Assembly: GCA_013398955.1 (NCBI GenBank)
Contig: VWPU01017639.1
Coordinates: 186,001-250,000 of the forward strand
DNA from: Callaeas wilsoni
Taxonomy: Eukaryota; Chordata; Aves; Passeriformes; Callaeidae
Length of the DNA stretch: 64,000 nucleotides
Direction of reading: 5' to 3'
Shown: positions 1 to 11,919 of the stretch, in pieces
Layout: each line of letters starts with the position of its first letter
How positions within the stretch are numbered: the stretch's first letter is position 1
Position numbers and translations under genes: made by a program
Notes under the pieces: model-generated
Database searches by the model: none
What the model was told of the DNA's origin: nothing
The model's input: the letters and a program-made list of their open reading frames with translations, nothing else

Positions 1-480
1 GTTACCAACATATAATGTTGCATTCTGAAAATATGCTGTCACTTAAATGTGTATGTACTTAATTTGGCAAGGAGACATATGTCTGTGATCACTTAGAAAG
101 CATAGCAGAAATTACAGTATAAAGAGCAACTGACAGAGTCATTAGGTTTGAACTATTCCTACCTTGTATATCTAAAATAATAACAAAATAATCAGAAACA
201 CCTCCTTGTTTTCTAGTATATTAGAAGTATATTGTATAAGTGTGATGTGGTGCATGGGAAAAGGTTTATTTTATGCCAGTGCAGCTGTGGTTAGGAAATC
301 TACTGTATCTGCAGCTTGTGTTATATATAATGCAGCCCAGCAGATCTCTGGCCTTGTAAATATTCCTACTATGCATTACCTTACAACTTCTAATACCATA
401 ATACTAAGGATCCCTGTGTTGGGTGAAGGCCCTGGTGTACTATTTGCTGTGCAAATGTAGGGAAAAAAAATTACTTCCTA
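1..480. other. Unique AT-rich DNA, no gene seen
   Basis: No gene, RNA or recognisable repeat is seen here. The one open frame of 84 codons has no recognisable motif. Confidence 0.5.
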
Positions 481-599
481 TTCCAAAAACCTAGCAATGA
501 GACAGGGGAAGATGGATGAGGATTAACGGGTTATAAAGGAAAAGAAGAAGAGTGATGATCAGCATCTTAAAGAGGAATCTTGCTGCATCAGTGGCCTGC

Positions 600-1010
600 A
601 TGTGATAAGCTTTGGGCTGGGTTTTTCTTCGTCTCACAAAATTTATAGCAGTGGAGTTTAACAGAAACTTGCAAAGTTCATAAGGAGAAATAGTAACTGT
701 AAATGTAGCAGAAAGGTAATTTTGGGTCAGCCTGAAAATCCTCCCAGCTGTGAGGGACAGTGAGCAAGAAAGAGAAGAGTATTTGCTTGCAGATTTGATT
801 GGAAAGTTGATCACTTTGGCTGGTCATACATACTTGCCAAGAGGTTGAACGATATACTGAATAAAAATTGATAAAAAGTGCAATTTGCCTGGCCTTGAAG
901 AATGGCACCTGAAATTTGATGTGGCAAAGGAATGAAAACTGGAGGCAGGAGTGAAGGAAGTAGCAGGAAAGAAAGCACTGCAAGGAGAGAGATAAGTTGC
1001 TCAAACCACT
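600..1010 (+). repeat. Possible ancient amniote interspersed repeat, unclassified
   Basis: This is a purine-rich stretch whose wording recalls a long, old, medium-copy repeat of amniotes that I know by its phrases but cannot name with confidence. The closest resemblance is around 790-825, where a cagatttg block is followed by a tgatcact-tggctg block. A further resemblance is the gactggaggcagg-like segment near 940. The copy would be highly diverged and its limits are guesses. No reading frame, terminal repeats or target duplication are visible. The alternative is unique purine-rich DNA that resembles it by chance. Confidence 0.3.
719..752 (+). repeat. 34-bp repeat, copy 1 (partner at 2424-2457)
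   Basis: This 34-bp segment recurs at 2424-2457 with only two G/A differences (32 of 34 identical by eye). The core gtcagcctgaaaatcctccc is exact in both. Similarity stops sharply on the right and fades on the left. The match is far too long for chance in 64 kb. It lies inside the possible old repeat at 600-1010. Confidence 0.8.
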
Positions 1011-2423
1011 GGCTAGAAAAAGAATGATTTTATCAAAGCCAGGGAAGAGATTATTTGAATAATCAATGAAAAGCTGATGAAAGCCAGGACAGAAGATTTA
1101 CATATCAGTTGATAGAGGAGTCTGTATTTCAGTGTTACCAGGAAATAATCTACAAGATTTTAGACTGAGCCTGTTAAAAAGAATGTGAAAATTGTGTTTA
1201 AATATTGCAGAAAGAGCAATGGTACCTGGTAAAAGAGAAAGGAGGTAACAGGGAGAGTTGGGAACACTAGAAAGTTTAAGAACTCTTTTCTAGGCATGTT
1301 GGGCTTGAAACAAAGGCTGGATATATTCAGGTATGTCCCTAGAAGAGACAAATCTTCCTCAATCATTTCTTTTTTCATTAAAGCTAGATTCTACTGTTGA
1401 TAGTCTTATTTAATTCAGATGTCAGATAAGTACTTAACATAATAAATCAGGAGGCTAGAACAAAATCGGGCAGCCCAGCAAACTTTCATCTGTCTCATGC
1501 AGTATGCTAAGTAGTGTGTTATGATAGATAAAGTGGACAGGAAAGGCCATGATAAAATGACATGTTTATTCTTCATATCATCAAAGCCCATGGGAGGAAT
1601 TTTTTCCAGGTTTTGGTTTATTTAGGGAATGGCTGCACAGTCTAATGGAGGTGCACACTTAATGTTTTTCAATAATTTGATTCTAACAGCACAGTTCTTG
1701 AATATTTTGAAGTGGCAGATCTAAGGCTTGGTTGCTGAACGTGTAGAAGCAATGATGGAATGTGTTAAAACCAATTGTTTGCTTCAATGCTAAGGATGGG
1801 CTGAGAGATGCAAGAGTAACATAACTATTTGCTATCATGGAAAATATTTAAAATAATTCCTACAGCCTTACAGGGCACGATGAGATTTTATATATCTATC
1901 TTTTGTGTACACCCAGATGCATGCAATTTCTCTCCCCCTCTTTTTTCCTCTCTGTTTGTATATACACTTACATTGGGAGTTAGTAAAGAAATTCCTGCTA
2001 GTTTGTGAACGTGTCAATAGGGGATGGCTGATTCTAATGAAATCTCTGTAAAATGAGGCACAGGCTCTTTCAGACCTGAGAACAGGCCTGTCTTCCCAAT
2101 CGTGTGTGTGCGTCATTTCAAACTATTACCTTTCCACTTGGAGGGAGCTGGGTTAGGGCTGTGGCAGTAGCACGTTCAGTTGAGGCCTTCATACTGTAAA
2201 TGGAATTTTGAAGTTGGTGTTGTCCAGACTTTGTAAAATGAAGAAGAAGGTCCAGTAAGATTTTAATAGGGTATTTATTAAAGTGTTTTGTTTTCTAAAC
2301 ATGGTTCACTATTGCAATGATCCATAAATGCTGCACAGAGATTTACGAAGCAAGTGGTGTCATTTCTTTCTTAAGAATTTTAGTTTTGGGTTCTGTGAAT
2401 GAAAAGTCTTGCTTGCACCAGGA
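1011..2423. other. No gene seen
   Basis: AT-rich unique DNA. A gctgaaag/gaagccagg-type purine-rich style continues to about 1300 and may be an extension of the preceding possible repeat. Nothing else is recognised. Confidence 0.45.
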
Positions 2424-2457
2424 ATTTTAGGTCAGCCTGAAAATCCTCCCAACTGTG
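2424..2457 (+). repeat. 34-bp repeat, copy 2 (partner at 719-752)
   Basis: Second copy, in direct orientation and about 1.7 kb downstream of the first. The flanking DNA is not similar on the right side. It could be a shared fragment of one interspersed family or a small templated insertion. Confidence 0.8.
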
Positions 2458-3699
2458 TACTCACTTCATCTCTTCAGATATCTCTGTTCCAGATATCTTC
2501 ATATATACATGCTGTTCCTAAGGGCCTTACTGAAAAGGTTGGATTTGCACTGTATAGATTCAGATTCAGCATTATCTACTCAATATTTTTCATGGCCATT
2601 GTCTCGCATGTGCTCCAGGGAGGGAAAGTAATTTGATAAATCTGTATTTAAACTTCTCTGGAAAGTGAGGAGAGAAACTGCTGTCATACCTGATGAAGGA
2701 AAATGTTTAGACATTGAAACAGTACATAAATTCATAAGTTTTAAATATGGAGGACTATTAGATCATTGTCTCACCTATTGTAAAAAACAAAGACAGTAAA
2801 TCTCACCTAATTATTTCCTTATTAAAGTCAGGAAGTTGTAAGCATGAAAATAGCTTGTCCAGAAAAGTATTTATTAGTTTGAATGTATCAAGAGATGGGA
2901 AGGCCAACTCTTTCCATAGAAATCATTCAAATAGTGAATCAGTCTGCATTTAAAGGAGTAGGAGATGGTGTTTCTAATCTGAGTTTGCCAGGCTTCAAAG
3001 TTCAGTCCTAAATTCTTCATATTCCCTTTCTTGACAGATTGGAGACTGTATTAGCAAGTGGAACATTTTGCCATAAAAGTATTTAGAACCCTAAATTAAA
3101 CTTATTTTCAGCTTCATTGTGAAACTGAATTCCTTAAATCTCTCATTGTAAAATAGGGTTCTTGGCCCACAATTTGTAAATCTTTTTTGTGGCCCTTGTC
3201 TGTACGCTTCAATTATTCAACACCCTTTTTAAGATATGGAGAGGAGAAGTAAGGCACTTTCAATTCAGTCTGGTGATGTATTTCAGGGGAGCATGATTCA
3301 CAGGTGATTCACAAAGATTATGCAAGACATGAGGCAGCTTCTGTGTTGCTTTTATGTCTCATGTCTGCCAAGTTATGACAGTATGTCATACCAACTCTGG
3401 TTTACTTTTTTTGTCTAACTATAGAAAGTGTGGTAAAGAATCAAGAGCAAGAGCATCCTGAGCACCCATTTTTTATCTTTTCCTCCTCCTAAATTTGCAA
3501 TTTCCCAGAGCTGAGATCTACAGAAGTACAACTTATATTTGTGAGTATTGTAGAAAGTTCTATAGACTGTAAAACTTGGTACTGTGAGTGATAACCCCAG
3601 TCTGCCACTTGGCTCTTGTGCTGGTGACACTGACATCTTCATTACAGACCTTAGTCTAGACTAAAGAGGGTAAAACTTGTTCATACCTTTTCTGTCCTC
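2458..3699. other. No gene seen
   Basis: AT-rich unique DNA. Around 3130-3170 there is a faint MIR-like phrase (ctctcattgtaaaataggg) that is too short to annotate. Confidence 0.45.
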
Positions 3700-3855
3700 T
3701 TTCTTCTGTCTCAGATCCATACTGTAATCATGGGGTCTGTCAAATGGCTGCAGCTCTGTGCCTGAAGTGGGGCGACATTTCTTCCTGCCTGTGCATAGCG
3801 GCGATCCCTGCAAGCTTTCTGCATTATGATTCGATGGTGACATTAGAGTTTTAAA
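3700..3855. other. Candidate conserved regulatory block
   Basis: About 150 bp that is less AT-rich than its surroundings and keeps several CpGs (near 3771, 3800, 3803 and 3833). It also carries homeobox/TALE-like words (ctgtcaaatgg; attatgattcgatgg). It is not repetitive and has no useful reading frame. The retained CpGs and mixed composition are typical of conserved non-coding elements, but conservation cannot be seen from one sequence. Confidence 0.22.
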
Positions 3856-6800
3856 AGGGCATGTGGCCTAGAGGCCATGTGCTTCAAAGTAGCTTACCTG
3901 CTTTCTCAGTGTGGTACAGTGTGTCTCTCTTGCAGAAGAAATGTCGGAATCCAAACTTTTCTTCAGCCTTCTGCAAGATTGACATCTGTGCTGCGTTCTG
4001 TGAGTTACAGGGGTTTGTTGTCTTCCAAAGCAGGAGCATCCTGAAGCACATCCTCTTTGGGAACTTAGTTAAGTGCTGTGTGCGAGGAGGAAGAATGGGA
4101 TGATGGGGTAGGGCACAATGTACTGCTTTTTGTCTGCATCTAATTTTTTGTCATGTTGAGAAACAGCTGTGTAAGGAGATGCCAAACTTGTAGCACGAAT
4201 ACAGCTGAGTAGTGGGATTCTTGCACTTAGCTGTAGCTATTTCAATGGATGTTCTTGGGCCAAAAATTGTGATCTAATTGTCCAAAAGTGGGCAGGTAGG
4301 TAGCATTGCCTTGATCAGAAGGATCCTTTCACACAGGTTAACAAAAATAGTACTGGAGGTTTGTTTCAGCTCTCCCACTGCAGTGCATGAAGAATCAAGT
4401 TGTTTTTCTCCATATTCATTTACTTTTTCCTTTGTATCTCTACTGCTGTCAAAGTCAAAAGCCCTTACTGGGACGAGGGCTGATTTCAGCCAGTGCCATG
4501 CTTCAATAGCCAGTACTTTTAGGGAACACAAACTTGATATTTTTTCATGGATCTTAATCCGTGTCTAAAAGAAAAAACAGTTTTACTTGTGTATGTGATC
4601 TACCTGTCCTGGATCAGACTGCTTCCATCTCCCTCAGTTTGCTTTCTTCAGACATGTGCAATGTCCCGAGACTGGCAAAAAAGTTTGAAAAGCTCTCTCT
4701 GGGTTATCACTATCTTTTCCTCATGGAAATCAAATGGCAGGTATTTAATAGGTCATAAATTACTTCAGCTCTGAAATACAGTGTTTCAGAATGACAAGAA
4801 CAATCATTCTTGCCTTTATTAGCATCTAAACAAGTATCACAATGAGATTTCTCAGGTCTCTTCTTGTGCTTCTCCCAAGCTAGAACAACAGTTGTGTTCC
4901 TACAATACCCTATAAAGCTAAAAAGGGCCTAACTATGGATTTCAATTTTTAAATGAAATGAAAAGAAAACTATTTTATCCATCAGGACTTGTTTCAATTA
5001 CTTTTGGCTTATCCAGAGTATCTTGGCAGTGTGATTTAGAGAAGAGAGATTCTCAGATAAGTGTTGAGTGTTCTCAGCTAAGTGTTGAGAGTGTTCTCAA
5101 CTAAGTGCTGAGTTGAGGCACAGTGTCATTTATTTTTTTACTCCAGGTATTACATTGCAAGTGTGTGAAATTTTGTGTGCTTTATTTCTGTCTGTGCACT
5201 GCACTGAGGAAATCCAAACTGTGTTGGTGGGGCTGTCAATGCCATCATTTTCAGGTTGGGTTTTGGAACCCATTTTGCTACTATGTGACCTTTTATTCCA
5301 GTCACTAAAGTCAGTGGATTTGTGTGGTGTACAACTGGAACAACACAGTATTGAGTGGGGCCCCAGAAAACAGCAGACAGCAGCATATCAGTATATTTAT
5401 CACTTTTAAAAGGTTATGGCAGGTTCCACTGGTCTGAGTAAAGAAGTTCCTTATTGGTTTAGTTAAACCTTGCTTAAATATTTGGTTTTGTGAATCATAT
5501 AACTCATTATATTTTTATATTAAATTTATACTAAAATCCTGCCTTGAGTTGCTGTGTTCATAAAATCTGTAACTTGCAATGCTTTCTTATGCTTGCCTCA
5601 CCCGCTGGGGTTTCTCAAGGGATCTCAGTTTGTCCTGGTGCACCCATCACATCCGTGGCACAGCTCAGTCAGATAAGGGCAGGGGAGCAGCCTCAGCTCA
5701 GAAATGCCTCCTATGCCTCTTTTTCAAACCCATCTGTTTTCCATAACCACGTTTATTGGCATTAATATTACCATTTTAATATATCTGTGTGTGTGCATGT
5801 ATTCACAGTGTCAGGGATGTGGTAGCATTCGGTTTTGTTGTCCTAAATGCTGCTGTTTGTGTGTGCAGTCCACACAGTTCAATCTTTCAGTCCTGTGCAT
5901 TTACCAACCATTCAGGCTCTGTGCAGTATTCACACATATATTATGTAAAATAAAATAATAATAATAAAAAGAAAAACATTGTGAAGACCGGGGGGGCCTG
6001 TGAATGGATTATTACAATTTGCCTATCATGGTAATGACACCTGTTAGAGGTGTGACACAAAAGGCAGTGACAGGGAGTGTAATTTAGTAATTGTAGCTAT
6101 TGTGCTGTATAGCTGGTCAGTTCACCAGGCAAGTACAAAGAAAGCAGTGTTAAGGCTAAGCAGGGGTGGGTAAGCTTAATAGACAGAGCTAGTGCTTTAC
6201 TGAAAGAAACTTTTGGTGGAGGGCTAGCTCCCAGGGGGAAGGAGTTAGAATGGGTTGAAAAGAGTGAACAAAAGTATAAAAATGGTACAGGTTTTCCCGT
6301 TTCATTTCTTAAAGTGACAGGGGATTTCTGGTGATGAGCATGGCTTGCTCCACTGGCCAGAGTGAGGGGGAGAGGGAAGCTTTTTGAAATACTGGGAGGG
6401 TGCTGAATTATTGCAGCTGTGGAACTGAGGTACACCCAGGCCAGCAGTTGTCGCTTTGTTGCTGAACATCACAGTTGGCTTTGGCAAAATTCTCCTATCA
6501 AGGTAGTGACAAAGAGGTAACAGGGTCGGAAGGTGAGTTGGAGGGGTCGCAGAAAGCCACTGCTGGTAGGTCACAAACTTGTGCCCTGGACAAATCTGCA
6601 TGTGCATATATGATTTGAGTGTTCATTTGGATAGCAAGCCTGCCAGCTGCAAGTATTTGAAGACTTAACTGAGGTCTGAAAAGTTAACTAAGGTCTTCAG
6701 TGCCTGCTTTCCTGGTATATAGAAGCCATAATATTCATGGAGGTTTTTTGTGTTAGAAATAAAAGACCTCAGGGTACAGGGATAATTTGTTACTAATTCC

Positions 6801-7439
6801 TTTGTAAGTGCATTTGTTTTGTAAGCTGTTTGGAACACAGACCTCACCTTCCACGCCTTGGACAGAGTAGTGAATACTCAATACTTTCTTAATGCCAAAT
6901 ATCATTGTTTTCGATCATATTGTGAACCAAAGAACAACACAGACTACACAAATTAATCTTTTTCCTGGTGCAGCATCCCTGCAGACCACTAACAGACTAT
7001 GTAAAATACATAACTGTTAATTAATTTCCTGTTTCTGTAATTATGAGAATGCTAAAGTGCTTAAAGACGTCTCAGACCTATCTTTTTTTTTAAAAAAAAA
7101 AGTAATTTGAGGTTGCCTTTATCTCTTCTCCCTCCACCTCCGTGTGTGTATTTGATTTTCCACATGGTATATTGGTCTTTCTTCATGTCAACCTGTAATT
7201 ATTGAACAAATTGTTGTCACAATGAAGAACCTCTTAGACGTTTATGAGGATGCATTAGAAAACAATAGGCCTGAGAGATAAGTAGTGAACACAGCACTGA
7301 AACATATTAAGGCCAGATTGAGTCATTTAACAGCTTTGAGAGAACAAGGAAGTAGCCTCAAGTAAACAAAGGTCTGCACAGCAGGGCGTTTATGCCAGCA
7401 AATACTAATTCACATTTGCTAAACAGTGTAAACAGATTT
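3856..7439. other. No gene seen; minor repeats only
   Basis: Unique DNA apart from a three-unit minirepeat at 5051-5115 and a small ATA/AAT run near 5954-5968. A somewhat GC-richer patch at 6090-6600 has overlapping frames on the minus strand without recognisable motifs. An uninterrupted T8-A10 tract lies near 7083-7100. Confidence 0.45.
5051..5115 (+). repeat. Three-copy ~22-bp tandem minirepeat
   Basis: Three imperfect head-to-tail units begin tctcagataagtgttgag, tctcagctaagtgttgag and tctcaactaagtgctgag, at 5051, 5072 and 5095. Spacing is 21 then 23 bp. Each unit is itself partly palindromic, with tctca pairing with tgaga in the second unit. It looks like local slippage duplication. Confidence 0.75.
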
Positions 7440-7870
7440 GCAGGCAACACCAGGCATCCCATTTAAAGGGATTAGGTGTGCTACTTCCCTATTGTCTGGG
7501 CTGAGGAATGTAGGGTGCTCAATCTGCTCCTTGCAATTAGCAGACACGCCCTTGGTGCAAAGCCGGTGGCAGGGCGCTTAATCCATTGATTGGAAAGGTA
7601 ATATTTCTTGTTTGAATTTAGTAGCTTGTCCCGTGATGTAGCCTGCATCCTTGCTGACCCCACACCTCACTGTTAAAGTGACCACGCACCGTGTGTCAAC
7701 CAGGCAGTTGATAAAGTGTGTTTGGTGTTCAAAATCTTGTGCTAACTGGCATGTTGATTTTGTCGCAGTCAGCTTGCCAGGCTGCAAGAGGAAGAGAATA
7801 CCTACCAGCTTTGTAATCGGAGCAAGCCCAAGTGTTAATAAATGGGCCATCCCCATGGTCTAATGGTAAG
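7440..7870. other. Candidate conserved regulatory block
   Basis: About 430 bp of balanced composition with scattered retained CpGs (near 7549, 7563, 7575, 7632, 7684, 7689, 7764 and 7819), in contrast to the CpG-poor surroundings. It contains homeodomain-type words such as gcttaatccattgattgg and a Tbx/Nkx-like aaagtgaccacgcacc. No repeat family is recognised. Short frames occur on both strands with no motif. Confidence 0.28.
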
Positions 7871-10800
7871 CGCAGGGTGTTGCTTGTTTATGTTCAAAGT
7901 GCACAGCCCGTACGAGCAACTTCTTTTTTTTCTCAGCAAAGGTTAGAAACACAGCAGAGGATTCATGTGATATACATGCTATTAATCGGTAGGAAGTGAT
8001 TCATGTTATCCCGGAGAAACTCCTGCATTCCTTGTGTCCTGTCTGTCATTCTGAAAGGCTATTTCTAGGCTACTTCAGCTGGCCGGAGGGTCAATACAGC
8101 AGAGTTCCTCAGAGTCTTGGAAGGAAGTTAAATAACCAGTCCCAGAGGCACCTTCCTAGAAAATTTTTACGAAAGAAGGTTGTGTAAAAACAAGAGAAGA
8201 ATGAGCTGGTATTCAGCCGAGCACTTACGTATTGTCTACAGGCATCTGGATTAATTGCAGATTATATGCCAAAGCAGAATGGAGTTTTGTGCCAATAGCA
8301 AGAAGCTGAAGCAGTGTGTGTGTCACTGGGTGATTTCCCTGCAGTCTCTCCTGGCCTTCTGCTGGCTGGCGAGGAAGCTGGTCACAGTGCTGAGCTGCTC
8401 TGGGGAGGAGAGGTTGGTGCAGACTGACAGCATGGGGTGTGCACACTCCAGGAATCACTGGAATCCACAGAATCCTGGAGGGATCTGGAGGTTTTGCAAA
8501 CCTCCCAGCTGGCTGTCGTGAGCTGTTTCAAACAGTGACTCCAAGGGGTCACTGCGGTGGATTAGGCTGGTACAGGCTAATTCCTCAAATACTGGTGGTA
8601 AAAGCCTTACCTGCTGCACACTGAGCTTCAAATCTGCCTGTGCCCCTCTGGCATCATCAGTGCCTGTTTTACCAGTGAAAACATGTCAGAAATCCATCTC
8701 TAGCTATTTAGGGATGACTTCTTTCAAGGAAGCTTCTCAGACATGTAAAGGATCTTCCTGGAAGTAGAAATATGAAGTTCACAGAGCACAGATGAAAGAG
8801 ATTTGGCACTGGGTTTCATTTTCTAAGAAAAGTAAAAGAATATCCAGTCTAAGAAACCAAAGTTTCAAGAGCCATTGCACTCACTGTCAATTAGGTTAAA
8901 GTATTTTGCATAAAATTATCATATAAGGTGTAAAAGAATGATTTTTTCCAACACACAAGAAGTTGGATCAAAGACAACACACCTTTTCCGGAGTGCAGCC
9001 TTTATTTCTCATGAAATCACTGGGGCTCCTTGGTGGGTTAAAGGCAAGGATGTGGCTACAGCCCTGCTTCTGGCCACATTCAACCTTCCTGGAGTCAGAC
9101 TCAGTGTTTGTGTACAGTGTTTAAAGGATAATAACTCTAAACACTGCCCTCACAAACCACGGTAATTACTTCTACTGCTGAAAAAACCCAGAACATGAAC
9201 AAAAATATCATAGGAAAGCTATTTCTAACACTAGTGCTGCTCTTTATGGCTAAGTGGCAGCCATCGCTTTTTTCCTAAATTATGTGTTCTTTTTTCAAGC
9301 ATTTAGATGATGCAAACCAGATTTTTGTGGCAGCATTATTGCTTATAGCCAAAAGAGCATTCAAGGAAACACTGTATTTCTGCTAAATTGCCATTTATTC
9401 AGAACACTCTTGAGTTGTTTATCTTTTTTCATTCTCCTGACAAATCAAGTAGCCATTGAGCCTGTATTTCTGAATATAAGTTCAGTGATAATTTTAGTAA
9501 AAGTAATAGCTACCATCTACATTTTGGGGCTGAGAGTATGCACAGTTCTGGGTTTTGTTTTACTTTTAAAAGAAAAACTTCCCAGGAAAATTGTTTTCCC
9601 TGTTTGACAGTAAAACTTTGTTTTAGAACTTTTTCCTGAAGTTTAATGTTGTAATAGAAATTTTGTTGATGTAATTGCACTCTAGTTATTCTACAGTTTG
9701 GGATTTTTGGGTTTTTTGTTTCTTTGTTCTTTTGGTTTTTTCTTTTATTTGCTTACCTGTTCTCTAGACTGATGTTTTAATTTTTTTTTAAAAAACGATT
9801 GTAAGCATTGACTAGATAAATTCTGTTAATATCTTTTAGTTTTTCGTGTTGCTTTTTATTCACATTGAATGTTCCTAATAGTAAGTGTTTAATGGAGGGA
9901 ATGCTCCAGAGAAAAGAAATGGTAACAGATAGTCATGCAAAGGTATGTAATTTGAATATTTGTTCCAGGCATGTGAATATGAAAGTTTTTTGGGGTTCAT
10001 CCAGGCTGCAAGTAAGAACAATAACATGAGATGGAGGTGATTAATCAAGTGTTGCAGAGAGAAAAATATGAATTACATGTAATCAAAACAGTATCTAGGA
10101 CAAATAGTTCACAGGCAATCCACAGGCCACACATGCTCATGTGAACAAATTATTGAATTGTTTCAAGGTGAGGACATTTGTATACATGGAAATCTTTGTA
10201 TGCAGTCATCAATAAAAAAATGTACTAATACACTTGCATAAATCATTTATTTTATAGATGCTATAAAATTCCTTTTTCAAAATAGACCACTGTTTCTGTT
10301 TTACCTCCAAAGAGTGGGAAGTATAGTCTTTACCTTAAAACTAACTTAAGCTTTTTGCATTAAATAAAGCAAGCTGACAGTCAGCCCTATCCAATGCACG
10401 GCATAACCCTGAAAAAAACTATATCATTCACCTTTGAGCACAATGCAGTGATTAACTTTAAAATATTAAAACTTAGACTGAAGGATCAAGATAATTTTGG
10501 TTTTATTTGTGTTCTGATTTTTGTCATTTCTGCAGTGAATATCCTCTTGTTCTGCTGCTTAGCATAACTGCTGGTTCCCTACTTCCAGGGAGGTTTTATA
10601 GGAACATTTTTTATCCTTGCTAAGCATTGTAACTTTTAGCTTAATAGTTTTTAATTCAATTAGAGTGAATTAAGTTTACCTTAGGATCTTTGGAGCCCCT
10701 TAGAGGGCTGATCTGATTAATTACTGTGCAAAACAGATTGTTAGAATAACTAGGTTTTTATGCAGTTTTTCTTTGCTCCTGTAATTCGTAGCCATTGATA

Positions 10801-11787
10801 CTGGATGGGTGAGGTTAATTTGGAGACATGTTCCCACAAGCTCGCTGACTGACTTTCCTCTCCTCCCAGACAGAAACAGGCTCCCGAGGGTGGGAACCGT
10901 GTGAGTTCCCTTCCTGGGGTGCGAGGTGTCCCCTCCAGTGTGGTGAATTTTCTCTGTCAGCCCCACTAGGTGACCAACAGAGGAATCAGGATGGCCTTAT
11001 GTACATGTCCTTACGAATTTAGGAGCAAATGAATGTAATGCTGGCTACAGGCTGAAGTTAATTTTATTTATGGTTTTAGTTGTAGCAACCTTTAATAGCC
11101 CAAGCTAGAAGATATATCCTGCTCATCATCCACGCTCCTGATGTGTGTCATGTCTGGGACAGTAGAGAGCAGCAGGGTAAGGGATTACTGAGCTCCAGAC
11201 ATTGCTCTGCTCCTCTGCGGGTTCACACAGGTCAGGGGTTTAGTGGTTGTGTAAGTGGATGTGGTCCTGCTCTTGAGCCAAACCAGAGAGGCCGTAGTAG
11301 AGACATGGCATCTAGTTATACACTTCCTTATATGACAAATTAAAGTGGCTTATACCGTTCTTGGGCACATTTATCCCATCCCTCTGCAGCCTTGGCAGGC
11401 TCATGGCAACAAATCAGACATAGTTTTGAGCCAGGCAGGGCAACAGAGTGTAAGGGTCACTTTGAAGGGAAGGGAAACCACCTGTGTTGGGCCTGGCTTG
11501 TAATTTTACTGGATGCAACTGCACAGTGTGGACTGGAAAGGGGAAGACACCGTGTGTTCAGAGGCCTTCGTGTGTCCCTGTGTGGCTGGAAGTTGTAGCT
11601 GTGCCCGTAGCCCCAGCAGAGGGAACGCAGGAGGTCTCAGCCCAGCGCAGGCGGTTCACTGGAGTTCATCCTCACTCATCTCCTCCCCTCATTCTCCAGC
11701 ATGAGCTGGAGTGAATAAGACCCATGAGAGTGAATAAAACCTGTCCTTTTCTGGGGAGAAGGAAGCTGGCTTATACAGGCTCAGAAT
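7871..11787. other. No gene seen
   Basis: Mostly unique AT-rich DNA. The 9600-10700 part is very T/A-rich with poly-T tracts. 11140-11720 is GC-richer and has several overlapping plus-strand frames of 60-76 codons, none with a recognisable motif. Confidence 0.45.
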
Positions 11788-11919
11788 GGGGATTTCCAAA
11801 GTTAATTCAGATCTGTAGGGGTGAAGTCCAGTATCAGTCACTTCAAACAGACCGGGGATTTCCAAACCCGATTCAGGTTTGCAGGGACAAAGTCCGGTGT
11901 TATTCTCTGGAAACAGACC
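11788..11919 (+). repeat. Tandem duplication of a 66-bp unit
   Basis: Two adjacent 66-bp units, 11788-11853 and 11854-11919, both start ggggatttccaaa and both end aacagacc. I count 47 of 66 positions identical. The unit length is a multiple of three, so the frame through it stays open and shows a 22-residue repeat beginning GFPK.. and GFPN... The differences are not concentrated at third codon positions (most change the residue), so there is no sign of coding constraint. Confidence 0.8.

Noticed and set aside
3130..3175. MIR-like phrase
   Set aside because: Only about 25 bp resembles the MIR core. No neighbouring MIR segments.
7852..7915. tRNA-like phrase catggtctaatggtaagcgc with a later gttcaaag
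   Set aside because: No acceptor stem or anticodon arm can be formed, and the B-box-like word is a poor match. Probably chance.
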